DNA of 53,547 nt from Fastidiosipila sp963510375 (GTDB taxonomy: Bacteria; Bacillota; Clostridia; Saccharofermentanales; Fastidiosipilaceae). The stretch spans positions 1 to 53,547 of the forward strand of contig CAUPES010000011.1 in the NCBI GenBank assembly GCA_963510375.1, in the 5' to 3' direction. Position numbers and translations under genes: made by a program. The notes below the pieces were generated by a model. The model was not told the DNA's origin and made no database searches. It saw nothing but the letters and a program-made list of their open reading frames with translations. Positions 7,109 to 15,923 of the stretch are shown in pieces; position 1 is the first letter of the stretch; each line of letters begins with the position of its first letter.

Positions 7109-10100
7109 GTGCCATATTTTAATATTGTTGCACAGACAACAGAAAATACAGTTGTTACAGAATATGAGCCGGTAAAAACACGCTCCGGCAATTATCAGTC
7201 TGAAGCAGCCTTAGAAAAAGAATTTATTCGCATGCTCACTGAACAGGGCTACGAATATCTTACAATACATCATGAAAAAGATTTGCTTGCCAATCTTCGT
7301 ACTCAGCTTGAAAAACTGAATAGTTACCATTTCTCTGAAACGGAATGGGAGAGATTTTTCAAAGATTCCATTGCCAACCAGAGTGAAGGAATCGTAGAAA
7401 AAACCCGTAAGATTCAGGAAGATAATGTTCAGGTGTTAAAGCGTGATGATGGAAGCACAAAGAATATCACTCTTATTGATAAGAAGAATATTCACAATAA
7501 CTTCCTGCAGGTCATCAATCAGTATGTTATTGGTACTGCCGAAGGTGCAAAGCACGATAACCGTTATGATGTTACGATCCTTGTGAATGGTTTGCCACTT
7601 GTTCATATAGAACTAAAACGCAGAGGTGTGGCTATTCGTGAGGCATTTAATCAGATTAACAGATATCAGCGTGATTCGTTTTGGGCAGGAAGTGGTTTAT
7701 TTGAATACACACAGATTTTCGTTATCTCTAATGGAACAAATACAAAGTACTATTCCAACAGTACACGTTTTAACGCTATCAAGGATATTAATGCTGTAGC
7801 TACTGCTAAGAAAGGTAAAACAAGTAATAGTTTTGAATTTACTTCATTCTGGGCAGATGCAAACAATCGTGTCATTCCTGACCTGATTGACTTTACAAGA
7901 ACATTCTTTGCAAAACATACAATTTTAAATATCATTACCAAGTACTGTATTTTTACATCAGAAAATATGCTTATGGTAATGCGTCCATATCAGATTACGG
8001 CTACAGAGCGTATCTTGAATCGTATCGAGATTGCCAATAACTACAAAAAATATGGTGATGTTGCAGGTGGTGGCTATATCTGGCACACAACAGGTTCAGG
8101 TAAGACCCTTACATCATTCAAAACTGCAAGACAAGCTTCATTGCTCCCTTATATCGATAAGGTGTTGTTCGTAGTTGACCGTAAGGATTTGGACTACCAG
8201 ACAATGAAGGAATATGATCGTTTTGAAAAAGGTGCAGCAAACAGCAATACTTCCACTGCAATTCTTAAAAAGCAGTTAGAGGATAGCAATGCTCACATTA
8301 TCATTACGACCATTCAGAAGCTTGCAACATTCATCAAAAAAAATAAAGAACACGAAGTATATAATAAGCACGTGGTTATCATCTTTGACGAATGCCATAG
8401 AAGTCAGTTTGGTGATATGCACGCTGCCATTGTAAAAAGCTTTAAGAAATATCATCTGTTCGGCTTTACAGGAACACCAATCTTTCCAGCTAATACAGGA
8501 AGTGTGTGTAAGAGACAGTTCTTTACAACCGAGCAGACTTTCGGTGATCAGCTTCATACATATACTATTGTCGATGCTATAAATGATAAGAACGTACTTC
8601 CATTCAGAGTTGATTATGTAAAGACAATGGATATGGGTGAAGATATTGATGATGAGCAGGTGTGGGATATTGCCCGTGAAAAGGCTATGATGGCACCTGA
8701 AAGAATCAAGCTTGTTACGGAATATATCCTAAATAACTTTGATAGAAAAACCTATCGTGGTGATAAGACTTATATCTATAATACCCTTACAAACATTTCT
8801 GAAGTTGCTTCCGGCAAGAATGCTGCGGTAGAAGAAATCAAGCAGAAACAACGGGTAAGTGGATTTAACTCTATCTTTGCCGTTGCCTCTGTTCCGATGG
8901 CAAAATTATATTATCAGGAATTCAAGAAACAGATGGAGGCTGACCCTACCAAAAAACTCCGTATTGCTACTATCTATAGCTATGGTGCAAACGAAGCTGA
9001 ATATGATGAAGGTACAAGCGGTATTCTTGATGAGGAAAATTCAGAAGATACATCTGCACTTGACCAGTCTTCAAGGGATTTCCTTGAGGCTGCTATCAAA
9101 GATTATAACGAGATGTTCCATACGAACTACTCTACAGATAGCGACAAATTCCAGAACTATTATAAAGACGTTTCCCTTCGTATGAAGAACAAGGAACTTG
9201 ATTTACTAATCGTTGTAAATATGTTCCTTACAGGCTTTGATGCCACAACCTTGAATACATTATGGGTTGATAAGAATTTGAAGATGCATGGACTCATTCA
9301 GGCATTTTCAAGAACAAACCGAATTCTTAACTCGATTAAGACATTTGGTAACATTGTCTGCTTTAGAAATCTTCAGAAACGTGTTGATACTGCTATTTCA
9401 CTTTTTGGGGATAAGAATGCAGGTGGTATTGTCCTGATGAAAGGCTTTAAAGATTACTACTATGGCTATGAAGGTATTGATGGCAAGTTGCATCTGGGAT
9501 ATATAGATATGATGGATGATCTTACATCAAAATTTCCACTTTCAGAGCCACAGATTATAGGCGAGCAGAATCAGAAGGACTTTATCTCCCTATTTGGTGC
9601 AATCCTACGTATGAGAAACCTTTTATCTGCATTTGATGAATTCGCTGGCAAAGAAATGATAACTGAGCGTGATTTACAGGATTACCTTGGTAGGTATCAG
9701 GACTTGCGTGATGAATGGAATGAAAAACTCAAGAAAGGGGAAAGCACCGATATTATTGCTGATATTGTCTTTGAGGTTGAACTTATCAAGCAGATTGAAA
9801 TCAATATCGATTATATCCTTATGCTCGTTAAGAAATATCACGATAGTCACTGTGAAGATAAGGAAGTCCTTGTCACAATCAAGAAAGCTATTGATGCAAG
9901 TCCTGAACTTCGTAGCAAGAAGGCTCTTATTGAAACCTTTATTGCAGGAATTAATGATGTCGAAGATGTTATGATAGAATGGCATGGTTATGTAGCTAAA
10001 AAGCGTGAAGAGGAACTTGTTCAGATTATCAAAGAAGAAAAGCTGAAAGAACCTGAAACAAGAAAATTCCTTGAGAATGCATTCCGTGACGGTGAAATCA

Positions 10101-10351
10101 AAACCACAGGTACAGATATTGATAAGCTTATGCCTCCTGTATCTCGTTTCGGTGGCAGAAACAGAGCCGTTAAGAAACAAGGTGTCATCGACAAACTGAA
10201 ATCATTCTTTGAGAAGTTCTTCGGGATTGGAGGTTCATTCACTACTGAAAAGCCAAAGTTTTTTAATTACGCCGATTCGACGGCTCAACAGTCTGTTCTT
10301 ATGGTTGCAGAAGATTCCGCAACTCATGGGACAAAGAAAGATGGTGAGTAA
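7109..10351 (+). CDS. hsdR: Type I restriction endonuclease subunit HsdR
   Basis: HsdR is the motor and nuclease subunit, which translocates DNA using ATP and cuts far from unmethylated targets. The 1080-residue protein has the nuclease core with D154 and the ELK motif beginning at E168, the Walker A motif TTGSGKT with K332, DECH from D427, GFTGTP, and late helicase motifs around LTGFDATTLNTL and IQAFSRTNRI. A C-terminal helical region follows. I chose GTG 7109 because AAAGGAGGT at 7093-7101 is 7 bp upstream; the in-frame GTG at 7100 lies inside that ribosome site. The strong site suggests translation independent of hsdS. No inactivating change is visible. Confidence 0.95.
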   Translation: MPYFNIVAQTTENTVVTEYEPVKTRSGNYQSEAALEKEFIRMLTEQGYEYLTIHHEKDLLANLRTQLEKLNSYHFSETEWERFFKDSIANQSEGIVEKTRKIQEDNVQVLKRDDGSTKNITLIDKKNIHNNFLQVINQYVIGTAEGAKHDNRYDVTILVNGLPLVHIELKRRGVAIREAFNQINRYQRDSFWAGSGLFEYTQIFVISNGTNTKYYSNSTRFNAIKDINAVATAKKGKTSNSFEFTSFWADANNRVIPDLIDFTRTFFAKHTILNIITKYCIFTSENMLMVMRPYQITATERILNRIEIANNYKKYGDVAGGGYIWHTTGSGKTLTSFKTARQASLLPYIDKVLFVVDRKDLDYQTMKEYDRFEKGAANSNTSTAILKKQLEDSNAHIIITTIQKLATFIKKNKEHEVYNKHVVIIFDECHRSQFGDMHAAIVKSFKKYHLFGFTGTPIFPANTGSVCKRQFFTTEQTFGDQLHTYTIVDAINDKNVLPFRVDYVKTMDMGEDIDDEQVWDIAREKAMMAPERIKLVTEYILNNFDRKTYRGDKTYIYNTLTNISEVASGKNAAVEEIKQKQRVSGFNSIFAVASVPMAKLYYQEFKKQMEADPTKKLRIATIYSYGANEAEYDEGTSGILDEENSEDTSALDQSSRDFLEAAIKDYNEMFHTNYSTDSDKFQNYYKDVSLRMKNKELDLLIVVNMFLTGFDATTLNTLWVDKNLKMHGLIQAFSRTNRILNSIKTFGNIVCFRNLQKRVDTAISLFGDKNAGGIVLMKGFKDYYYGYEGIDGKLHLGYIDMMDDLTSKFPLSEPQIIGEQNQKDFISLFGAILRMRNLLSAFDEFAGKEMITERDLQDYLGRYQDLRDEWNEKLKKGESTDIIADIVFEVELIKQIEINIDYILMLVKKYHDSHCEDKEVLVTIKKAIDASPELRSKKALIETFIAGINDVEDVMIEWHGYVAKKREEELVQIIKEEKLKEPETRKFLENAFRDGEIKTTGTDIDKLMPPVSRFGGRNRAVKKQGVIDKLKSFFEKFFGIGGSFTTEKPKFFNYADSTAQQSVLMVAEDSATHGTKKDGE

Positions 10352-10676
10352 ATGGATAAGTCTTCTGAAGCAGTCTTAAAGACGTTATATATATGATATA
10401 TTATCTATAAATAATGAAGCATCGGTTTCTTCTCCTGAATATAACAAGGAACAGATCGATAGCCTTGTTAATTCAGGTTATCTTGAAAAAATTGATGCCA
10501 GCACGCTTAGTGGCTGGAATTATATTATAAGACCAACTTATGCTGGAAAGACATACTTTGAAAATAAGAAAGCAGCCAAAAGAACAAAATTTAAGCATGA
10601 CACAATTGAGATAGTGAAGTTTTTGATTCCAACAATCATTTCGATAATTGCATTGATAGTGTCCATATTTAAATAA
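10352..10676 (+). pseudogene. Frameshifted small membrane protein gene after hsdR
   Basis: ATG 10352 follows the hsdR stop directly (TAAATG) and reads MDKSSEAVLKTLYI before TGA. A second frame continues through NNEASVSSPEYNKEQIDSLV, a GWNYIIRPTYAGKTYF segment and one C-terminal membrane helix (FLIPTIISIIALIVSIF) to TAA at 10674-10676. Adding one TA unit in the TATATATA run near 10385-10396 joins both into a protein of about 108 residues. The soluble part resembles a small winged helix (a resistant-region, strand-turn-strand pattern), but I do not recognise the family. It may be a broken gene, a phase-variable one or a sequencing error. Confidence 0.6.
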
Positions 10677-10711
10677 GCTCACACACCATTTTGGTACTTG
10701 AGCATAAGAAA

Positions 10712-10755
10712 ACGACCATATAAGCATTTCTACTCTTGTATGGTCGTTATTTTTT
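10712..10755 (+). terminator. Rho-independent terminator of the R-M operon
   Basis: A 9-bp stem, ACGACCATA at 10712-10720 with TATGGTCGT at 10739-10747, is followed by TATTTTTT. It closes the hsd operon. The rest of the 279-bp gap before the transporter is AT-rich, with a TATAAT at 10914-10919 that could be the transporter's -10. Confidence 0.85.
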
Positions 10756-10955
10756 ACGTTCCCGCTTAAAGACTTTCAGTCGTTTTTTTAAATCCCTTCC
10801 TGAACACTCCTTTCTTCCTTGTTTTCCTTTTTATTAAAATAATATGAAACTAAATAATATTAATCAGTTTAAAATTTTTAGCGTTTGTTTTATTTTTCTT
10901 CTTCCATTTTAGTTATAATTATTTAGTATCTATTATTAGAACTGAGGGAGTTGGC

Positions 10956-12308
10956 ATGACAAACACAAATAAAGAAGGAAGATTCCACTATGCGTGGGTA
11001 ATACTTATTGTTGCTACATTAGTCTTAGGAGTATATGTTCCAATAGTAAATTCTCTTTCAAATACCTGGCAGCTTGCAGTCACAAGTGATTTAGGGTTTT
11101 CTAGAACCAAGTTTTCTTTTAATACCACGATAACTCAGGCGGTAGGGATTTTCCTGGGTCCCGTTGTGTCTTATTTTTTGACGAAATATGATTTCAAACG
11201 AATTTGGAGGATTACAGCTTTAATATTTGCTGGAGCTGTTTTTGGATATTCCATGGCTCAAAACGAATACCATTTTTATATATTAGCATTCTTTGTAGGT
11301 TTTGCTTATATAACCACAGCACAGATTCCTATGACGATGCTGATAAATAATTGGTTTAATGAGAAAAGGGGTCTTGCAACTTCTATTGCAGTGTCAGGTA
11401 TTTCTGCAGGTGGGGCACTTTTAAGTCCAATGATTAGTGCGCTAATTAAAAATTTCGGCTGGAGAAGTTCCTATCGCATATATTCACTAATAATTTTAGT
11501 AATTGCAGTTCTAGCAGGTTACTTCTTTATACATCTGAAACCTGAGAATTTAGGCCTGAAACCATATGGATATAGACCTGAAGATAATAACGAAGATAAT
11601 GATGACACTTCTAAAGATCATAAAGAAATGCATCTTGATAAGGTCAATGAAGTTGCAGCTCAAGCAAAAATTGAGACTGAAGCCAGTAAAGAAAAAATGA
11701 AATCATTAAATGTAGGGCTCTCAATATCTGCATCATTAACAACCGTTTTCTTTATTTCTTTATTATTAGGATCTGTTATGAACGGTTTATCAAATGGTGC
11801 AACTTTACAGTTCCCACCAGCCTTACAAGATGCAGCTGGTGTAGGTACTGCAGGTAAGGTTGTTGCATTGTATTTGCTTTTGGGTGTATTTGGTAAGCTC
11901 TTAATAGGTCGAATCGCAGATAAATATGGTATATCTATAGCCCTGGCATTGAGTTCAGCTGCGTTAGCGCTTAGTTTTGTTTGTATGTTATTTGCAGATA
12001 AAACCTGGGGAGCCTGGGCTGTTGCTGTTGTTTTTGGTTTAGGTTTAGCTATAGGGACAGTAGTTCCACCACTAATAACTTCAACAATTTTTGATAAAAA
12101 TATGTACGGCGAAGCTTATGGTTTCGTTCAGTCAGCTATGCAGGTTGGTGCTGCTTTTGGTCCGTTATTAGTTTCTGTAATTTATGATTATAGTGGTACT
12201 TACTACTGGGCCTGGATAATTAATATTATTTTTAGCATATTAACAGGAATATTATGGATATTAGCACACAAACAGGCAAAGCTTTACGCTAATAAAGTTG
12301 AAAAATAG
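10956..12308 (+). CDS. MFS transporter, OFA (oxalate/formate antiporter)-like
   Basis: This is a 450-residue, 12-helix major facilitator protein. N-terminal helices begin at YAWVILIVATLVLGVYVP. The MFS loop 2-3 motif is weak (YFLTKYDFKRIWR), and the second half has GKLLIGRIADKYG. A charged cytoplasmic loop of about 50 residues (210-255, rich in D, E, N and K) separates the two six-helix halves. The RGLATSIAVSGISAGGALLSP segment is typical of the OFA and monocarboxylate group, which exchanges or imports small organic acids; the real substrate is not known. GAGGGAG lies just before the ATG. It is followed at once by a repeat array and an M20 peptidase, suggesting one transcript for uptake and hydrolysis. 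Confidence 0.85.
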   Translation: MTNTNKEGRFHYAWVILIVATLVLGVYVPIVNSLSNTWQLAVTSDLGFSRTKFSFNTTITQAVGIFLGPVVSYFLTKYDFKRIWRITALIFAGAVFGYSMAQNEYHFYILAFFVGFAYITTAQIPMTMLINNWFNEKRGLATSIAVSGISAGGALLSPMISALIKNFGWRSSYRIYSLIILVIAVLAGYFFIHLKPENLGLKPYGYRPEDNNEDNDDTSKDHKEMHLDKVNEVAAQAKIETEASKEKMKSLNVGLSISASLTTVFFISLLLGSVMNGLSNGATLQFPPALQDAAGVGTAGKVVALYLLLGVFGKLLIGRIADKYGISIALALSSAALALSFVCMLFADKTWGAWAVAVVFGLGLAIGTVVPPLITSTIFDKNMYGEAYGFVQSAMQVGAAFGPLLVSVIYDYSGTYYWAWIINIIFSILTGILWILAHKQAKLYANKVEK

Positions 12309-12370
12309 GAGAAATGTTAGAAATAGGAGAAATGTTAGAAGTAGGAGAAATGTTAGAAATAGGAGAGATG
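12306..12370 (+). repeat. 18-bp tandem repeats each carrying a ribosome site and ATG
   Basis: The unit TAGGAGAAATGTTAGAAA occurs three times (12306-12323, 12324-12341, 12342-12359), with one changed base (A to G at the end of copy 2), followed by a partial, altered fourth copy TAGGAGAGATG. Each unit holds AGGAGA and an ATG 3 bp later. The 18-bp period is six codons, so all ATGs share one frame. The last copy supplies the ribosome site of the peptidase gene. Confidence 0.9.
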
Positions 12371-12382
12371 TTTTATGAATAA
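12314..12382 (+). CDS. Possible 22-codon leader peptide made of MLEIGE repeats
   Basis: From ATG 12314 the 18-bp repeats encode MLEIGE, MLEVGE and MLEIGE, then MFYE and a TAA at 12380-12382. The frame overlaps the peptidase start (12375) by 8 bp, so ribosomes finishing the peptide would end next to that start. It could couple translation or compete with it. Every repeat ATG has its own AGGAGA. The reading frame may simply follow from the repeat, and there is no proof that it is translated. Confidence 0.4.
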   Translation: MLEIGEMLEVGEMLEIGEMFYE

Positions 12383-13553
12383 ATATATGAAAATATTGGA
12401 AGACTTAATAAAAATAGAATCTGTAAATAATTATGAAGAGCTAGTTGCTGATTACATCTTAGATTTGTTTAAAGATTATGAGAATGTTGAGACAGAGACT
12501 GTAGTATCGTATCCAGGAAGAAATAATATTATAGTTAAACTTAAGGGCAAAACTGCTACTGAAAATAGTAAGATCTTTGCGTTTTCTGGTCATTTAGATG
12601 TAGTAGTTCCAGGTGAAGGTTGGACTCATGGACCTTTCTCTGCGGAAGTAATTGATAATAAAATGTATGGCAGAGGAACTGCAGATATGAAAGCTGGTGT
12701 TGCAGCAAGTTTATGTGCAATTTTAGATATTATGGAGTCAGGTCAAGACTTCCCTGGTGAAATTTGGTTTTTAGGTACAGTTGGTGAAGAAGTAGGTATG
12801 CAGGGCGCCTTGGACCTTGTTGAAGGCGGATATTTGGATGATGTTGATGCAATTATAATTCCGGAACCAACAAAAAGAGATAATGAAAATCAAGCAATTT
12901 TTGCCTCTAAAGGTTCAATAATGTACACAATTTCTGCTCAAGGCAAGGCGGCTCACTCATCAATGCCAGAACTTGGCATAAATGCGATTATGACAGCAGT
13001 AGATTATATTGATAAAGTGCAGAAACAGTTTGATGAAGTTACAGCTAATCCTAGTTATCAAAATAAAAATCTTGGTTCAACCATCAATGTATTCTCTATG
13101 ATTGAAGGAGGAATTCAAGTAAATTCCGTTCCTGATAAACTTGTTTTAAAAGGTAATACTCGTACAGTGCCTGAATTTGGATCTGAGGAAGCAACTAAAA
13201 TTTTTGAAGATGCGATTAAAACAAATAATATGGATGATAGCAAGGCGAAGTTAAGTATTGAGTATGATCAACTATTAGATCCAGCAGAAGCTCAAAAAGA
13301 TAACGAACTTATTCGCTCACTTATTGCAGCTGCACCTAATAAAAATGTTCAGGTTAGACCATTAATTGGTACATGCGAATTATCAAGATATATAAATATT
13401 TCTGAAAAAATACAATTGGTAGTGTATGGACCTGGACTTACAAAAAATGCCCATATTGTAGATGAATATGTTGAGTTGGATGAATATTTTGACACTATTG
13501 AGATATTTAAGAAATTGGCTTTGAATTTTTTGAGAGATGAGAGTTGTAAATAA
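12375..13553 (+). CDS. M20-family metallopeptidase (ArgE/DapE/CPG2-like)
   Basis: The protein is a 392-residue, di-zinc amidohydrolase of the M20 family, which removes acyl groups or splits short peptides. Metal ligands are visible: H73 in GHLDVV with D75 catalytic, the bridging D104 in GTADMKAG, and the E138-E139 pair in GEEVGMQG. The dimerisation or lid domain lies at about 180-290 (starting near SKGSIMYTISAQGKAAHS). Length is normal and all core residues are present. The family includes acetylornithine deacetylase, succinyl-diaminopimelate desuccinylase and carboxypeptidase G2; the sequence does not decide among them. Its start is AGGAGAG plus ATG 12375 at the end of the repeat array, behind the transporter. 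Confidence 0.9.
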   Translation: MNKYMKILEDLIKIESVNNYEELVADYILDLFKDYENVETETVVSYPGRNNIIVKLKGKTATENSKIFAFSGHLDVVVPGEGWTHGPFSAEVIDNKMYGRGTADMKAGVAASLCAILDIMESGQDFPGEIWFLGTVGEEVGMQGALDLVEGGYLDDVDAIIIPEPTKRDNENQAIFASKGSIMYTISAQGKAAHSSMPELGINAIMTAVDYIDKVQKQFDEVTANPSYQNKNLGSTINVFSMIEGGIQVNSVPDKLVLKGNTRTVPEFGSEEATKIFEDAIKTNNMDDSKAKLSIEYDQLLDPAEAQKDNELIRSLIAAAPNKNVQVRPLIGTCELSRYINISEKIQLVVYGPGLTKNAHIVDEYVELDEYFDTIEIFKKLALNFLRDESCK

Positions 13554-13622
13554 TCTACTTTTTTATGGAGTCATTGATTAATAGTTAAAAAACAGTCTAA
13601 AAATTTAGGAATTAAAAATGAA

Positions 13623-13654
13623 AAGTCACTGCTAGCTAGTAGTGACTTCTTTTT
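13623..13654. terminator. Bidirectional terminator between convergent genes
   Basis: AAGTCACT at 13623-13630 pairs with AGTGACTT at 13641-13648 around a CTAGCTAG loop, followed by CTTTTT. A-rich sequence before the left arm lets it serve the minus-strand DUF4298 gene as well as the peptidase gene. Confidence 0.85.
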
Positions 13655-13661
13655 ATAAAAT

Positions 13662-13973
13662 TTAGCCGTGCTTAACAGCTTCTGTACCTAATTCAAGCAT
13701 TCTTATTGCTGTATTTAGTTGCTCGCCTATTAAGTCAAACGCTGCATCTTCACTTAATACAGCTCTTGTCATATCTTCAGGAAGTTCACCTGCTACATCT
13801 GCGTCATAATCATCAAACCAAGCTTGACTTGAATAATAATCACTTAATTCTTGATATTCCTTATTACTTTCTTCATATTCATCAAGAGCTGCGTTTAATT
13901 TTTCTAAAACAGCAGTGTGCTTCTCTAATATGCTATCCATTTTTTTGATTCGTTTAATTCTTTCCTCGTTCAT
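13662..13973 (-). CDS. DUF4298-family small protein
   Basis: The 103-residue protein resembles the DUF4298 family found in Bacillota, of unknown function. It is mostly helical: a coiled-coil-like N-terminus (RIKRIKKMDSILEKHTAVLEKL), then the family's SDYYSSQAWFDDYDADVAG stretch and LPEDMTRAVLSEDAAFDLI. It is acidic, with no signal or membrane segment, so it is cytoplasmic. I start it at ATG 13973 with GAAGG upstream instead of an in-frame ATG 117 bp further out, which would add a sequence unlike the family. It is divergent from the ABC operon. Confidence 0.8.
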   Translation of the reverse strand: MNEERIKRIKKMDSILEKHTAVLEKLNAALDEYEESNKEYQELSDYYSSQAWFDDYDADVAGELPEDMTRAVLSEDAAFDLIGEQLNTAIRMLELGTEAVKHG

Positions 13974-14147
13974 AATAAACCTTCTTTCTTTGAAACATCC
14001 TAATTCTATGGAGGTTTTGTACTTATTATGATACAAGAGCTTAAATAAAACAAGATTAGTGTAAATTATTATTGTCGGCATGATGCACAATAAATTTGAG
14101 CTAAAATTGTCTAAATGCAGAAAAGTAAAAGTTTGACTGTCAATAAT

Positions 14148-14176
14148 TTGAAAGTTTTTGTGGGGGGGCGTACAAT
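14148..14176 (+). promoter_or_regulatory. Sigma-A promoter with a G7 tract in its spacer
   Basis: TTGAAA at 14148-14153 and TACAAT at 14171-14176 are separated by exactly 17 bp. Seven consecutive G residues occupy 14162-14168 inside that spacer, which is striking in AT-rich DNA. A one-base slip would change the spacer to 16 or 18 bp and so change promoter strength. The leader between it and the ABC gene has GATTTAT/ATAAATC inverted repeats. Confidence 0.7.
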
Positions 14177-14241
14177 TTAAACAATCGATTTATACAAAAA
14201 AAACAAAATAAATCGGTAATTTTGTGGGAGGGTTTTGCAAA

Positions 14242-15831
14242 ATGTCAAAAATCAAAAAAGCTACAACGTTGACTTTATCCTTACTGCTAATGCTAAACGC
14301 TGTTGCTTGCTCTAATAACAATAATAGCAAGCAAAAAGTAACAGCAAGCACTGAAAAGGTAAAAGTCGACACAAACAATAATATTTTTTCTGCTGATCTT
14401 GATGATTACAAAGGCAGTGGAGAAACTTTATCAATGTATACAGTTGGTGGCGCACCAGAAGATCATGATAAAGTTTTCGCAGAGGTTAATAAATATCTGA
14501 AAGAGCATTTAAATGTAAATATTAATCTTACATATTTCTCTTGGGGTGAATATGGAACCAACATGAATACAAAAATCAATGGTGGTGAGTATTACGATAT
14601 GACTTGGGGACCAGATCTAGTTGGTGTTAATGATTTTGCCAGAGATGGTTTATTCTATGACGTATCTAAACTTTTGCCTGCAGCACCTAACTTGAAAGCC
14701 CTGATTCCGGATACTGTCTGGAAAGGTGTAACTCTTGGTAATGGAAGCATATTCGGTGTGCCAACATATAAAGACTCATCAGCTACACAATATTGGATTT
14801 ATGATAAAGAATACCTTACAAAATCTGGTATGGATGAGAAGACAGTTCAAAATGTAAAAACTCTAGAAGATCTAGATCCAATTGTTGAAGAAATGAAAAA
14901 GAAAAATCCAGATACTAACCCTATGCTAATGACAAGCGCAGGTATCCAGAACTTAAACTATGACTATGAGCTTGTTGCTGGTCCTGGTCCTGTAGCTGTA
15001 AAATTTGGAACAACAGAAGTAGTAAATCTCTTTAAACAAGATGAAGTTAAGAGAAGATTTGAGTTACTTCATAAGTGGTATTCAAAAGAAATAATTAACC
15101 AAGATTTCGTACCATTTGGTGAATTAGATAACTCACAATTACATATCTGGGCAGCTCAAGGTTATCCAGGTGTTGGTGTTCAATGGGAGAGAAACCACAA
15201 TGCTCCAATAGTTTCAGTACCAAGGTTAGGACCTATGTTTACAACAACAACAATTCAAGGTTCATATTGGACAATTAATGCTGCGGCAAAATATCCAGTT
15301 GATGCAATTAAAGTATTGGAAAGAATTAACGTAGATCCATATCTAAGAAACTTAATGGCATATGGTATAGAAGGTGAACACTACAAATTTGTTGATAAAG
15401 AGAAAAATATTATTGTCAAGACTGATAATGGTAAGTATGATCCACTAATTTATCAACAAGGACAGTTTATGAACCTTTACACAGTTGCTCCTCAAGTAAC
15501 AGAGGAAAATGCAAAAGATTATCCTAATTTAAAAATTGGTGATCCAATCATGGAGCTTGCTAATCCAAATCAATGGCAAGAAGTCCACGAAGTTAATAAG
15601 AAAGCAGAAGTTTCTAAGTTGTTAGGATTCATTTTTGATCCAAGTAATGTAGAAACCGAGATTTCAGCATTAAATAACGTTACATCTAAGTACTTTGAAC
15701 CATTACACACAGGTAAGGGTAATACAGACGAGATATTGCCAAAGATGTTGCAAGAGATGGAACAAATTGGAATTGATAAAGTAATAAAAGAAGCTCAAAA
15801 GCAAATTGATGAATTTCTTGCAAAAAAATAA
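14242..15831 (+). CDS. Sugar ABC transporter substrate-binding lipoprotein (LplA-like)
   Basis: This is a 529-residue extracellular solute-binding protein of the large CUT1 type that pairs with LplB/LplC-type permeases, usually for complex oligosaccharides. The N-terminus MSKIKKATTLTLSLLLMLNA is a lipoprotein signal with the lipid-bearing cysteine at C23. The mature part begins with a low-complexity N/K/T linker, then the binding fold (GETLSMYTVGG, LPAAPNLKALIPDTVW, WQEVHEVNKKAEV). ATG 14242 is chosen because GGGAGGG lies about 9 bp upstream; an earlier in-frame GTG overlaps that site. The gene heads an operon with two permeases. The substrate is unknown. Confidence 0.92.
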   Translation: MSKIKKATTLTLSLLLMLNAVACSNNNNSKQKVTASTEKVKVDTNNNIFSADLDDYKGSGETLSMYTVGGAPEDHDKVFAEVNKYLKEHLNVNINLTYFSWGEYGTNMNTKINGGEYYDMTWGPDLVGVNDFARDGLFYDVSKLLPAAPNLKALIPDTVWKGVTLGNGSIFGVPTYKDSSATQYWIYDKEYLTKSGMDEKTVQNVKTLEDLDPIVEEMKKKNPDTNPMLMTSAGIQNLNYDYELVAGPGPVAVKFGTTEVVNLFKQDEVKRRFELLHKWYSKEIINQDFVPFGELDNSQLHIWAAQGYPGVGVQWERNHNAPIVSVPRLGPMFTTTTIQGSYWTINAAAKYPVDAIKVLERINVDPYLRNLMAYGIEGEHYKFVDKEKNIIVKTDNGKYDPLIYQQGQFMNLYTVAPQVTEENAKDYPNLKIGDPIMELANPNQWQEVHEVNKKAEVSKLLGFIFDPSNVETEISALNNVTSKYFEPLHTGKGNTDEILPKMLQEMEQIGIDKVIKEAQKQIDEFLAKK

Positions 15832-15857
15832 TAAGAAATAATCGAATATAAATTTGA

Positions 15858-15895
15858 CTAGCCTTGTAGAGTAGTTATTTGAAATACAGGGCTAG
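15858..15895 (+). terminator. Hairpin between binding-protein and permease genes
   Basis: CTAGCCTTGTA at 15858-15868 pairs with TACAGGGCTAG at 15885-15895, with one wobble pair. Only a short, weak T-run follows. It probably stabilises the upstream message or stops part of the transcripts, so that more binding protein than permease is made. Confidence 0.6.
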
Positions 15896-15923
15896 TGTTA
15901 ATTTAAATGTGTGGGAGATATAA

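Noticed and set aside
9674..10180. Long minus-strand open frame of 168 codons inside hsdR
   Set aside because: It is antisense to conserved hsdR sequence, is rich in F, C and I as shadow frames are, and has no ribosome site.
13974..14090. N-terminal extension of the DUF4298 gene to an upstream ATG
   Set aside because: The extra 39 residues are unlike the family, and a GAAGG site sits before the internal ATG at 13973.
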